This document shows, one piece after another, positions 1 to 10,090 of a DNA stretch of 64,000 nt. The first letter of the stretch is position 1. Each line of letters starts with the position of its first letter. This DNA comes from Labyrinthula sp. Ha (taxonomy: Eukaryota; Sar; Bigyra; Labyrinthulida; Labyrinthulaceae): positions 1,736,001 through 1,800,000 of the forward strand of contig JAALGZ010000003.1 of assembly GCA_015227615.1 (NCBI GenBank), given 5' to 3'. The translations under genes and the position numbers were made by a program. The notes under the pieces were generated by a model. That model saw only the letters and a list, made by a program, of their open reading frames with translations, did not search any database and was not told the origin of the DNA.

Positions 1-793
1 CTTTGCATTGGTTAGTTTGATAATTAAGTATCAACTGGATTTATTCTCCAAGATATATTTTAGAGAAAATATTTTTTTAGCTGGTGAAAAAGAGAAACGG
101 AAAGGTACGAAACAAATTATATTTGTAGATTGAAAAGGTGATACTGTTTAAAAGTTCAAGGTTATTTCAAACTAAACCGTGTTTGGTATTACAGGTAAAA
201 AGTACAGAATTGGTAATTAGTATGACCACTTCAAGATAAAAAGTCCTTCAAAGTATGTTTTACACTTTAAGCCGAAGAATTCTTTTTCAAATCATGGGAA
301 TAAACTAATACATAATTGATAACTTAGTTCAAAAGAAGTGTCAAGAAATAAAAGTGATTTTTTTATTTTGTGTGCTATATCATTTTTAAGTTTTACAGAT
401 ACAGCAGAATAATACTTGAGTTTCAAAGAGTATAATATTCTTTTCTGTTGACAAAAGTTATTTTTTTGTTTATTCTTTGGCTTCTATGCTTTACACACTG
501 TATATAACTAAAGAAGTTTTTAATAATTTAATATTATCAATATATTCTGAATTATTCTTTTCTTCCAACAAATATTCTCCTCAGTTCTGATAATTTGGAA
601 CTGTTAAGTGTAAAAAAAACTATGTTTCTGGATTTTAAGAACAATATATAAGAATATTATCAAAAACGAATTACAACTCTATTATTTATATTTAATAATT
701 AGAACTTTTTCTCGCATTGATACTATTAAAAAAATCTTATTCTCAACCTAGAAAACAAGTTTAGTGTAACTATTGTGCAACTGTGAAAAAAAA
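1..793. other. AT-rich spacer, nothing recognised
   Basis: This stretch has no long open frame, no recognisable RNA gene and no repeat shared with the rest of the window. It is the 3' flank of the ROCO gene that ends at 794. The duplicated copy of that gene (ending at 43742) has no matching sequence downstream, so the duplicated block appears to end near 794. Confidence 0.6.
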
Positions 794-3433
794 TTAATCT
801 TTAAAATCAGTTAAAATATTTTTCATCTGATTAAATATCCGTCGTACTCTTTGAAAACGACGTTTCTTTGGCTTTTCAGGGCGAAAGATTTCTTCTACCT
901 CTTGTCCACACTTAATTTCTTTCCCAACCAATTGCTGTATAAAATTTACAAGAAAACCATCTCTTTCTGTTCCAATAAATTTAAAACTAAGCTCGTTTTC
1001 TCTAATCACAAATATATCAAGTATTTCATCAGGACCAAAAATTATTCTAGAAAAGAACTTGAACAAAAATGAATTTTGAAGCTTTTTGTGGTTGAAGAAA
1101 ATAAAAACAATTTGCAGAAACTTTTCTCTTGTAATTGGATTATCTGTTTTCCACACTAAATCAGGAGTCAAAGATATCTTTAATTTTGAATCTTTTACTT
1201 CAGGAAGCAATTCTGGAACAATAAAAGCATTTTTTTCTCTTGGATCAACAAATAAAATTAAACTATATAATGCCAGGTGCAAAACGTATTCTCTTTCTTT
1301 TCTTGTATATTGTTGTAATAAAACATCAAATAAATCTTTTCTTATTATTCCAGTATCAATATATTTTCTATAGTTTGAAAATACACTTTTATTTGTTGTA
1401 AAAGCAAGTTGATGAAAAGTTTCATCACGAATAAAACTCCCCAAAGCTTGAGCTAAAAAAGAAGGTGCAAAAAATATATAATTATCACTTTCAGATAAAT
1501 TTATATCTTTGAAATAAGAAATAATTCCTTCTTTAGAATACATTTTTAACATTTCTTCCATTTCCTTTTCAGAAAAGTTACACTTTTTAGCTTTTAGTTT
1601 AAACCTTTCAACTGTCATATAACTTGATTCTTCACGACAATTATCCAAAAATAATACATAAATAGATTTGATCAGTAATCGTGGATTTAATAAGTTATTT
1701 AACTTTGAGTCATACTTACCTATGCTCATTAACTCCTCTATTATTGCATTCTCACGACTTATATAAGAATCTACAGCGTTTTCAACAGGAAAGAAAATAG
1801 TTTCTTCATCTTCAATAATAATTAAAATCCCAGAAAGTTTAGATAGAAAGGATTTAATTGTGCTGTTTATATTCTCAAGTGTTTTATTTTTCTTTAAAAA
1901 AGTATTTAAAAAAGTTCCAATAAATAAAACAGGTGCTTCTGGAGCATTTCTTAAAATACTTTCACACCAAAATTTAAGTCTAAATAAATCTTTTTCTTTT
2001 AACTTTGTCAAATTAAAAACAACTAAATAAATAGCTTTTTTATTCATAAAAATATGATAAATAGAGGAAAACACTTCTTGTCCACCAAAATCATAAACAC
2101 GTAAAAAAGTATCTCTAGCTGTGAAACCTGAATAACTCGTACCTGTTGTATATTGTTCAACAAAACTTTTCTCTCTTATAGTTCTTGTAATGAGCTCATC
2201 TTCAAAATTTAAGTTATATTTTGACTTTTTTTGCACTTCATCTTCAATAAAATATTAAATATCTAACATATTCTTAACTCTTTGAACACTCAGATCATAT
2301 TTTGTAAGTGGTTCAAACTTATACCTGTTAACTTGAAATATTTGATAATCTTCCAAAACTAAAGTAGATTGAGTTTCTTTTTGAAAACTTTTTCCAGATA
2401 AGTTTCTTAATATAGAGGTTTTTCCAGTTCTCCCATCACCTAAAAATAAAACTAAAGGAAATAAAATACCCATAAGAATAACTGGGACTTCTTCTAACTC
2501 TTCATACTTTTCATATTGACTTTGTAAAGCAGAATGAACAAGTTTTTTTAATATTTCACTTTTTCCTTTAGGTTCAATAAAAGTATCATAAACTCTAAGA
2601 CCAAGAATAGAAGGATGTGAATCAACTATTTCTTGTAACTCAATAATATCTTCCTCTAATAGCTTTTTGGATTTGTAAAATTCAAAATATATTAAAATTT
2701 TTATTCTTGTATTAGTTTTCAAGAAGTTTTTAATACCTGAAATAATAACTTTATCTTGAACATCTTCACTAATACTAAAAACTCAATATATTAATAAGAA
2801 ATACTGTATTTTTAAAATTGTTTTATTAAAAGATAAACTTTTAAATATATTAGGTATATATTTTGCACTGAAGTTGTTTTCAGATAGTCTAAATAATAAT
2901 ATAAAATATTTATACTCTATATCTTTTATACTGATTGATTTTGATAAACTGCAAAAAGAACTCACTTCAGGAATATTACAGTAAAAAAATCTAAACTAAA
3001 CATATTCAAAATATATACCCCAACTTATTCAAATTTAAGCTTTGAAGTTTTTGAAGGTTTTGAATATTTTCATCACTGAAACTGCAATGCCAAAAACTAA
3101 AGTCAAGAAAACAAAATAAAATACCTGAGTGTTTTCACAGCTGGAAAACAAAGAATAAATCTTACAAACATAACTTCGACAGCATCAAAGGGACAATATC
3201 GAAAACTAACTTAAAGATAAAAGAAGATAGAATACTCTATAAAAGACACTTCCTTATCTGGTTGAAACCCCTTTACAAACTCTTCTATCTCCCTTTTGAA
3301 CTTGTCTGGGTTTATTTGGTTTTCAAAATTATCGTGTTCCCTATGAATAATTTAGTTAATTAATATACCATTTAATTTCAAAGTGTGTTTTATTATGTCT
3401 TTCTTCATATTGTTGTTTAATTGAGTTCATCAT
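794..3433 (-). CDS. LRR-Roc-COR (ROCO family) GTPase gene, eight exons, one in-frame TAA
   Basis: ROCO proteins are GTP-binding signalling proteins with a Roc GTPase followed by a COR domain. I start at the ATG pair at 3428-3433 and remove seven GT-AG introns of 27-30 nt (see 2440-3368). The exons then sum to 2439 nt, exactly 813 codons. About residues 1-240 read as leucine-rich repeats, with segments such as LQKLQSLNLNKLG and IELSENNFSAKYIPN. The P-loop MGDGRTGKTS sits directly across intron 7. Further on are the G3 motif DFGGQEVF, then COR-like helices and a basic tail (PEKPKKRRFQRVRR). Codon 326 is TAA (2255-2257); the paralogue at 43742-46262 has CAA there. The 486 codons after the stop stay open, so the lesion is recent, is read through, or is an assembly error. 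No kinase domain follows. Domain assignment rests on motifs I can see; the partner and pathway are unknown. Confidence 0.75.
2440..3368 (-). other. Seven 27-30-nt GT-AG introns of the ROCO gene
   Basis: On the minus strand the introns are 3341-3368 (28 nt), 3206-3235 (30), 3097-3124 (28), 2991-3018 (28), 2889-2915 (27), 2775-2804 (30) and 2440-2469 (30). All begin GTAT and end TAG. Removing them joins the LRR reading frame without any other adjustment. The last one is a multiple of three without a stop, so it is invisible as a gap but leaves a hydrophobic insert before the P-loop if retained. The paralogue keeps introns of about 26-32 nt at the same seven places. Confidence 0.75.
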
Positions 3434-3511
3434 TTTTTTTTGTTTGTTTTTTTTTGTTATTTTAGTACATAAAGTAATTGCCCAAAATAAATTTGTGTAA
3501 AACAAACATTA
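3434..3511. other. 5' flank of ROCO gene, up to the MULE target site
   Basis: This holds a T-rich run on the plus strand directly upstream of the ROCO start, then AT-rich sequence shared with the duplicated copy at about 46263-46350. It is the likely leader or promoter-proximal region of the minus-strand ROCO gene. No specific element is recognised. Confidence 0.4.
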
Positions 3512-3557
3512 AAATTTTAGCGAATAGGATTTTTTGACTCCGGAGTCAGATACTCCT
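3512..3557. repeat. MULE left end: 9-bp target duplication and terminal inverted repeat
   Basis: AAATTTTAG at 3512-3520 is repeated at 6336-6344. The element then begins at 3521. From 3527 to 3557 a 31-bp segment (starting GGATTTTTTGACTCC) is the exact inverse of the other end. Inside it is the self-complementary 12-mer GACTCCGGAGTC. A weaker match, CATTGGCCA against CATTGGTCA, continues the inverted repeat to about 3574. Confidence 0.9.
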
Positions 3558-6335
3558 AAACTTCATTGGCCAAATTTTTAATTGCCCAAAATTTTTCCTT
3601 GAAGAAAACAAACCAACAAAATCAAGGTAAAAAATTTGAAAACATGGCAGTTGCATGATAAAAGACAGGACAGGACAAAGCTAGGACCCCGAAAACATAA
3701 AAATTTGCAAGATTGAACAAGATTACACAAGATTAAACAAGATTTTATAAGATTTAAGAAGATTTCGTGTTTCAAAGAAAACATCTCCAGGATTTTAAAT
3801 TTCAAAAAAATACGTTGAACGATTTACATTTCAAAAAAACAAGGTTCAAGGTTTCTTACTTTGGGATAGGGTTGAAAATGTGATTGAGAACTCAGTTCTC
3901 TTCTACATGGTTGGGTAATAGGTTTCAACTTGTATTTCAAGAAAAAAACTGAATGTTCAAGGTTCAGGGTTAATACAAAAAAAAAACAGGTTTAGGATTT
4001 ATATTAAAAAAAAAGTTCAAGAAAAGGAAAGCTTCAAGAATTAAACCCTTATTCATCCGTCAGAAAAATTGTCTGTGAGAAGTCCCGAGGCGAAGCGACG
4101 TTTTCTCCATTCCCTTTCCTTCTTTTGACCCTCTTTCTTGGTGACTCAAACATAATCCCACTTTCTTCAGAAACTTCATCCAAATCCCCGAAGTCTCCAT
4201 CTGGATTCTCCCTTAACGTAGCGGTCATCTGCAAGAGTGCTGTGTAGCTTTTTTTCTAGCCCTCGTTACTGCTTTTTACCTCTTCACAGAGCGCTTTGCA
4301 TGTAGTAAGGAGCTTGGATTATTTAGTTTCCGCCTTTTTTGGGATGTAAGCTGCGTTCACAGGTGGAGCTTTTGCCTCTAACTCAATACACCCACGTGGG
4401 CCATCAACTTCTCGCCCATCTTACTTAGTGCTTGCTTGAACAGAGGATGCTCCTGGTTCCTTCGCCTCTGTGGAGGATGGTCTATGGACATGTATTGAAT
4501 CCTTTTACGATCACAATACCTCGCATAGTGACGACATGGAAAACTTTGGTTGGTCCAAGTTTCACAAGTACATGTTTGGAGTTTTGCGCCTTCCCTTTCA
4601 ACAACCTCCATCACATGCTTCATCTTTATTCTCGTGTTTGAATCACTTACAATGAACTTTCTTGAACTCAACTCTTCAACAATCCAGCACGCTGCCATCA
4701 ACTTCAGCTCTTTTGTGAACATTTCATCAGCTTCTTTTGAAAAAATTTATCACCCCTTACCAAATCCTTGATCTTTTCTAGAGTTGTCTCCATGTACTTA
4801 TCCACACTATTCTCGTAGCGGGTGACAACCTCATCAAGTGTCCAGGTTTTAAGAGAGTTTTTTAGAGAACCATTCCCTTTGATGCCCGAGTGAAATGATT
4901 CAACCCTCTGAAAGACGCTGTGAGAGAATGTTAGAAGTTTTCTAGTCATCTCCCAATATACTTTGTTATTCTTTTTCTTAGTATTTTTTAGGGCAAGCTG
5001 CTGCGGTTCATCAGGAAAGTTAACCAACATATTTTGAATAGGTTGATCAAGATCTTTCTCTTCTGAAAAATTCCAGTGAGAACATCCCCCAAGCTGCTTG
5101 GAAATTTTATTTTTTAATCCCTTTTAGGCCATATGCAGCTGAGTTCAAAGTCGCAAAAAAATGCTTCCTACAAAGAACATGAGATGCACCAAGTTCCTCC
5201 ACAGCTGCTTCCAAAGCTTTGCTCCCGTCCGTCATTACTGCTTCCGCATCCTGAAGACCCAGAAGTTTCAAGCCTTTAACGACATCTTTGCTCGACTCGG
5301 TCTCCATCATTGTGCACAAGAAATTTATGGTTTTAATGAAGCAATCAATCCCGCAAGGGAACATTGCCACCAACCGATATCTACTCATTCCATGGGTAAT
5401 ATCCACTTGGACACTATCCCCGTATATTTTTTTAATTTGTTTTGTATGTCTTCTTGAAAGCTGAGTCCACTTTGAATGGCTTTGCCTTTTTTAGGATAAC
5501 CCCAATTCAAATCAATCTTCCTTCATGCTCTAGGCATCTTTTCCCACACGCAATTAATTTTTTAATATCATTATCTTCGCTAGCGTCAACACCTTCTTTA
5601 GCTTTTTTCTTAATACTTCTTACTAGTTCTTTGTCAAACAATGTGCTTGGAAAATTGCGATGTAGAGCGACATCTGCCGCTGCAATTCCGCTGTCGGCAA
5701 CTCAAAAGTGTTTAATCATTTTCAATTCTTCTGTTGTAAGCTGTTGAGCATATTTCTATTCTTTCCTAGCGTTTTCACCTCATGATTGCAGTGATTTTCG
5801 TTAATTACGACGAAAATGTACTTAGAAGTATCAGGATTAAGCTTAATGTTAACTTCAAACGAGTAATTTTTGTCTGAACTACACTGAATTTTACCTCTCT
5901 TAGGTCTTTTACAGTTCCAACCCCACTTTGCGTAGCTGATTACCTCGTCATATTATCAAGAAGCACAAATTCTCCACTAGAAGCGACCGCAGGTAAGTCT
6001 ACTGATCACTTCCAGCATTTCTTCTGAAGTAGAACAGGTTGATGCAATCCATTTTCCTAGCAGTTGTGATTGAATTTTCTCTTCGGGGTCTAGAATCTCT
6101 TGTTGGAGGTTTGTCTTTTTTATTTTGTCTTTCTGCATAGTTTTTGTTCGTAATTTTGTTTTGAAATTTGCCCAAAATATTTGTGTCTGCCCTCTTTAAA
6201 TTTTCTCTAAGTATGGGATTCACAAATTCTGCGCATCGATTATTCAGACGAATTATGATGAAAAAAGTAGGGAAATCGATCTGACCAATGATATCGCGAG
6301 GAGTATCTGACTCCGGAGTCAAAAAATCCGAGACC
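3521..6335 (-). mobile_element. Mutator-like (MULE) DNA transposon, 2815 bp
   Basis: The element has near-identical terminal inverted repeats and a perfect 9-bp target duplication, the size typical of MULEs. It carries one MULE transposase gene on the minus strand. The homologous place in the second copy (about 46350-46358) has a single AAATTCTAG-like site and no element, so this insertion postdates the duplication. The left subterminal part (about 3700-3850) is non-coding and contains imperfect 10-11-bp tandem repeats built on ACAAGATTA. Confidence 0.92.
4049..5995 (-). pseudogene. MULE transposase with SWIM zinc finger, frameshifted
   Basis: The order of parts is as follows. An N-terminal zinc-binding region of FLYWCH/WRKY-GCM type lies at about 5780-5940 (WGWNCKRPKRGK ... 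HCNHE). The DDE core follows: first Asp in VDITHGMSRY (about 5405), second in AVMTDGSKALEAAVEE with LCRKHF (about 5160-5235), and Glu in QRVESFHSGIKG (about 4890). The SWIM finger CTCETWTNQSFPCRHY is at about 4530-4580, and a C-terminal tail with a basic nuclear-localisation-like RKRVKRRKG at about 4130. The frame changes at an A-run near 5105 and again near 4720, and stop codons interrupt the N-terminal part, so the gene is no longer translatable as one protein. The decay is mild, which agrees with intact ends. The N-terminal start is uncertain. Confidence 0.85.
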
Positions 6336-6344
6336 AAATTTTAG
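6299..6344. repeat. MULE right end: terminal inverted repeat and 9-bp target duplication
   Basis: The inverse of the left end lies at 6299-6329, followed by six less conserved bases to 6335. The second copy of the target duplication AAATTTTAG is at 6336-6344. Beyond it the sequence is again collinear with the second duplicated block. Confidence 0.9.
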
Positions 6345-9300
6345 GCTTTATAATTAAAAGACAAATATATCTGATTATACAAACAACAACCTAATTGTTC
6401 ACCCTAAAGCCTTCTCCGGGGATGTGAGCTTTCAGAAGCAAAGTTTTAAATAAATTCATGTTGATTTTGTTGGTTTTACCATGTCTTAGCTTAATTTCAC
6501 CCTCCAACTTAGCGAGGAGGCAAAAAACATAGATCCTTTCTGTTCAAGAACGGCAAAGAGAAGGTTACAAGAGACTCAAGGAACAAGTGAAAGTCGGTCG
6601 GGATGCTGGAAGGCAGGTTTTCTCAACATTGCCAGTAACATCTGCAGTCGTAGCGACATTCATGGTGGAAAAACTCGCCAGTTGAGTTTCTAAAGCCAGA
6701 GGACCTAGCGACAAAATCCTAGAACTGGTGTAAGGTTAAGGGAGATATGAAGTATTGCCTTTTATAACTGTTATGCACTCCACTCCAGATTTAGAACTAA
6801 AGTGAATTCAAAATTACTTTCAACACTTGAACATCCTATTAAGGAGAAAAACATTGGTACTTTTTGGTGATTCTTGTGCACAAGTATCTAGAAAAGAGTT
6901 ATTCATTTACAATGAACTTGGATATTCTAGCACAGCTAGTACTAATGAAAATCTAATTGATACTTCACTAAAAAACAACAAAGTATCTATCATAAATCAG
7001 AGAACAGTCACAGGAAAGAAAGGTTCTCAAACCCGCAGCATGTACTTCCCAGGACCTCTCAGAGCAACCTATCTGAAATTAGTTTTATTATTAAAAACTC
7101 TTTATCTACTGTGCACGGGCTCAGCCGTAGGTTATCCAGCTTTAAAAATCTTTTGACAAAAAGGTAACACAATGATGTCCCCATCAAGTTAGAACTTTCC
7201 GGTATTCTTGTTAGTAAGAAATCATCATTTGTTCAACAACCAACTAAAATTATTGTTGCATCTGGAAATGACCCTGAAAATGTAAAACAAGAATGTGAAT
7301 TTGTCTTCCAAACACCTAGAAACTAAGGCAACGTTTGTGCAAAAATACCTTGAGTTAACTAAAATAGTGCCTAAAATACAGAATAAATGAATCTATCAAC
7401 AAATTTCATGACTGAAAGAGAGGTATAACTTTGTAAGAACAGTTGACTCGAAAACACAAGTACTGCAACACTGAGACACAGAGAGAGAGGAAATTATTGT
7501 CTAAGGCTGTCGGTGACAGTGCAAAACAGGACCGCAACACCTGATATGATAATTTAGCAGCAGAAATACAGCAAGAGTTCCTAATTATTAATAGTAGAAA
7601 AGTATACAAACTTATTCAGCTACTAAAGCCAGTCTATAAAAAGACTGTCATAACAATACAGAATGAAGCTGGAGCAATCGTTAACGAACACCAATGACTT
7701 GAGATCCTGAGAGAATATATGGAGAAGTAGTAACAACCTTCTATACCATCAACTGAAATAGCCGAAAGTGAAATGGGGCATTGCCGTCAACCGATTCCTG
7801 AACCGGATCTTACAAACGACATTGATATACACACACCTTCACTTGAAGAAGTTAAAACCATTATTAAATCAATAAAAAATAATAGAGCACCTAGGAAAGA
7901 TGAAATATATATGTAATGAAATACCCAAAGCCTCCGAAGTATTTCACAAAACTGGAATTCAAGCTATCTAAGACATTCTTAGAACATACAAAATACCACA
8001 GAGAGTCAAAGGTAAACTTTATTCTGGAGAGATAATTCATATCTATAAACTGAAAGGACCAGTTAATCACCCCAACACGCGTCGCCTCATTGCCTTGTTA
8101 GACGTTATCTTTAAGCTTCTCAAGAAAATCATTAACAATAGATTAAAGTCTATTATCCAGAAACTTCCAACATATCAAGCTGGTTTCAGAGAAATGAGGT
8201 CAACTATTAATAAAATTAAAATACACCATAGGCTCATTAGGGAAACCTTGAAAGAAGACATCAGGCTCAAGCTCGTATCTGTTTAGTTTAGTAAAGCCTT
8301 TAACAGCGTTGACCATGACTTTATTCAACTTTCACTTTATGAACACCACGTTCCTAAGAAGAAAAGGAAGATAGTAGGAAACTTATACAACTTGGCAACA
8401 GTCAAATGAGCTCCATCATAAAACACATCCAACACAAGACACTCTGCAATCTACAAGTCGCTAATAAAAAGTTTAATTATCTTGCCTTTGCTGATGATAT
8501 TGTTCTCATATGTAAGGAGGATAAACACATAGTCAACTTCGTTTCTCAAATACAAAAGATAGAAAACATATCTGGACTCCAAATAAATATTGAAAAATAA
8601 GGATACCTCTTATTCATCCTGTTTTTGCACTTACTAATAAAATCTCAGACGAACATATAAAGGATATTCTGGAATAAGTCTTCTGCGAAAGCTGCCATAG
8701 GTGTTTTTGTAGTGAACGGTCACTCAAATATCATAAATGATCTAGGTTCTGTGATGCCATTCCGAATAGGAGTCGGCGTGGAGCCCTGGCTATGAAACAT
8801 GCAAAACGTTAATCCAAACGGAACTACAACCTCAAAAAAATTTAGTACGGGTAAAACAACAAGAAACCCAATTTGTAAACAGTTACTTTCGTCTTGGGGA
8901 TAAATTTATTTGCGCTGATATAGTTCATCTTGCCTTAGAACACAAGATTTATGCTTGCCACGACAGACTAAAGAAATATAGAAATATTGTTTCATCTGCT
9001 TCAATATTTAAAAAGGTAAAGTTGAACCTCATAATAGCTATGTTTCCTGCGCCGTTATTTAACAACGTTAAAAACTGGAACCTAAGTAACAGTCTCATCG
9101 CCAAACTGAACTCGTTCTATAGAAGTATGAATAAAGTGATTGACACTATCCAAACCAACAGGTTTAGGGTGGAACTGGAAGAATTTAGCGCTCTGGAACT
9201 TGTCAAACAGCGGAAGATATAATACGATGAAGCAAAAGAAAACATCCTGGATGAAGAAGTGAAGCAACTAAGAGAACATATCCAAAACAACTCAACTCCT

Positions 9301-10090
9301 CCGAAAAAACAAACCTGTCACATATGAAGAAGTGTTAGACATCCTAGAGTTTGGATACAAACTAACGCCACCAGAGCACGAACCGCCTCCAAACACTTCA
9401 TCAAATGAGAGAACAACCTTATCTCAAACAACTTCAAACCTTGAACGAACTGTAACCCACGTACCGTCCTTTCTAAACTCGTCGCTGAGCATTAAAGGGA
9501 ACCTTTCTATTCCACAAAGATTTCAAGCTCCTGCATGAAAAGTCAATCCTGCAGTAATTCAATTCATGAGCGACAGCAGAACAGAACTTGACCCCCCCCA
9601 ATACATAAATTAGTTGCTAAACACGTTGGATGTGTTTCATTGCTGGGAATAGTGACTGAAAAGATCCTGGGAAATATAGAACTACGAAAACTCTGCTACC
9701 AATGTACTCGAACTCGGTTTCAACCTGCGAAATATGATAAAAATATTCCAAGTGGCTGTTAGATTAGCTTCCCACTACACCATGAATATTCTCAGAAAGA
9801 CTAAACATCTCGCACCCTGACCTTACTCATCATACTTCTAACTAAATTTGATATCGCAAGGTAACAGATAACTGACCAGCAATACGTACCCAACCACTTC
9901 GAAATTTAAGAAACAACTGTAAATAGAAAACCTATCAGCATCCCTAACTAACACCCACTCAAAGCCCACCAACCCTCCCCCCAACTCATACCTCTTATAT
10001 ACCTTAGTGCTCCCACGATCCAAAGAAGCCAACCTTATCCCCAAAGCCAACTGCCAGCTTGAGCGCAAAACCTTAAATTTCACACATGAC
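6345..10090 (+). mobile_element. Decayed LINE (non-LTR retrotransposon), copy A
   Basis: Reverse-transcriptase pieces lie in order on the plus strand. A start-of-RT segment is at about 7840-7915 (EVKTIIKSIKNNRAP). NRLKSIIQKLPTYQAGFRE is at about 8130-8200, a remnant of motif A (SKAFNSVDHD) near 8290, and the catalytic FADD motif (YLAFADDIVLICK) near 8480. A C-terminal part follows to about 9540 with a proline-rich TPPEHEPPP segment. Many stops and frame changes make it inert. Copy B (46350-50820) is collinear but retains RT motif B (GVFQGDSLAP), which copy A has lost through a deletion of about 100 bp near 8405. The identity of the 5' part (6345-7800) is less certain; no endonuclease is recognised there. 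Confidence 0.75.

Noticed and set aside
2949-2965. A 17-nt intron (GTGAGTTCTTTTTGCAG) in the ROCO gene, conserved in both copies.
   Set aside because: Its removal breaks the LRR frame, while the 28-nt intron at 2991-3018 joins NKLG to the next repeat in phase and leaves this segment as coding.
6000-6337. A 112-residue minus-strand ORF overlapping the MULE right end as a separate gene.
   Set aside because: Its start lies in the terminal inverted repeat. The later part may belong to the decayed N-terminus of the transposase, but there is no independent support.
6827-7156. A 109-residue ORF, almost identical in both blocks, as a gene.
   Set aside because: The identity covers surrounding non-coding sequence equally and ends sharply, so it reflects gene conversion. 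It lies within a decayed LINE region, and no family is recognised.
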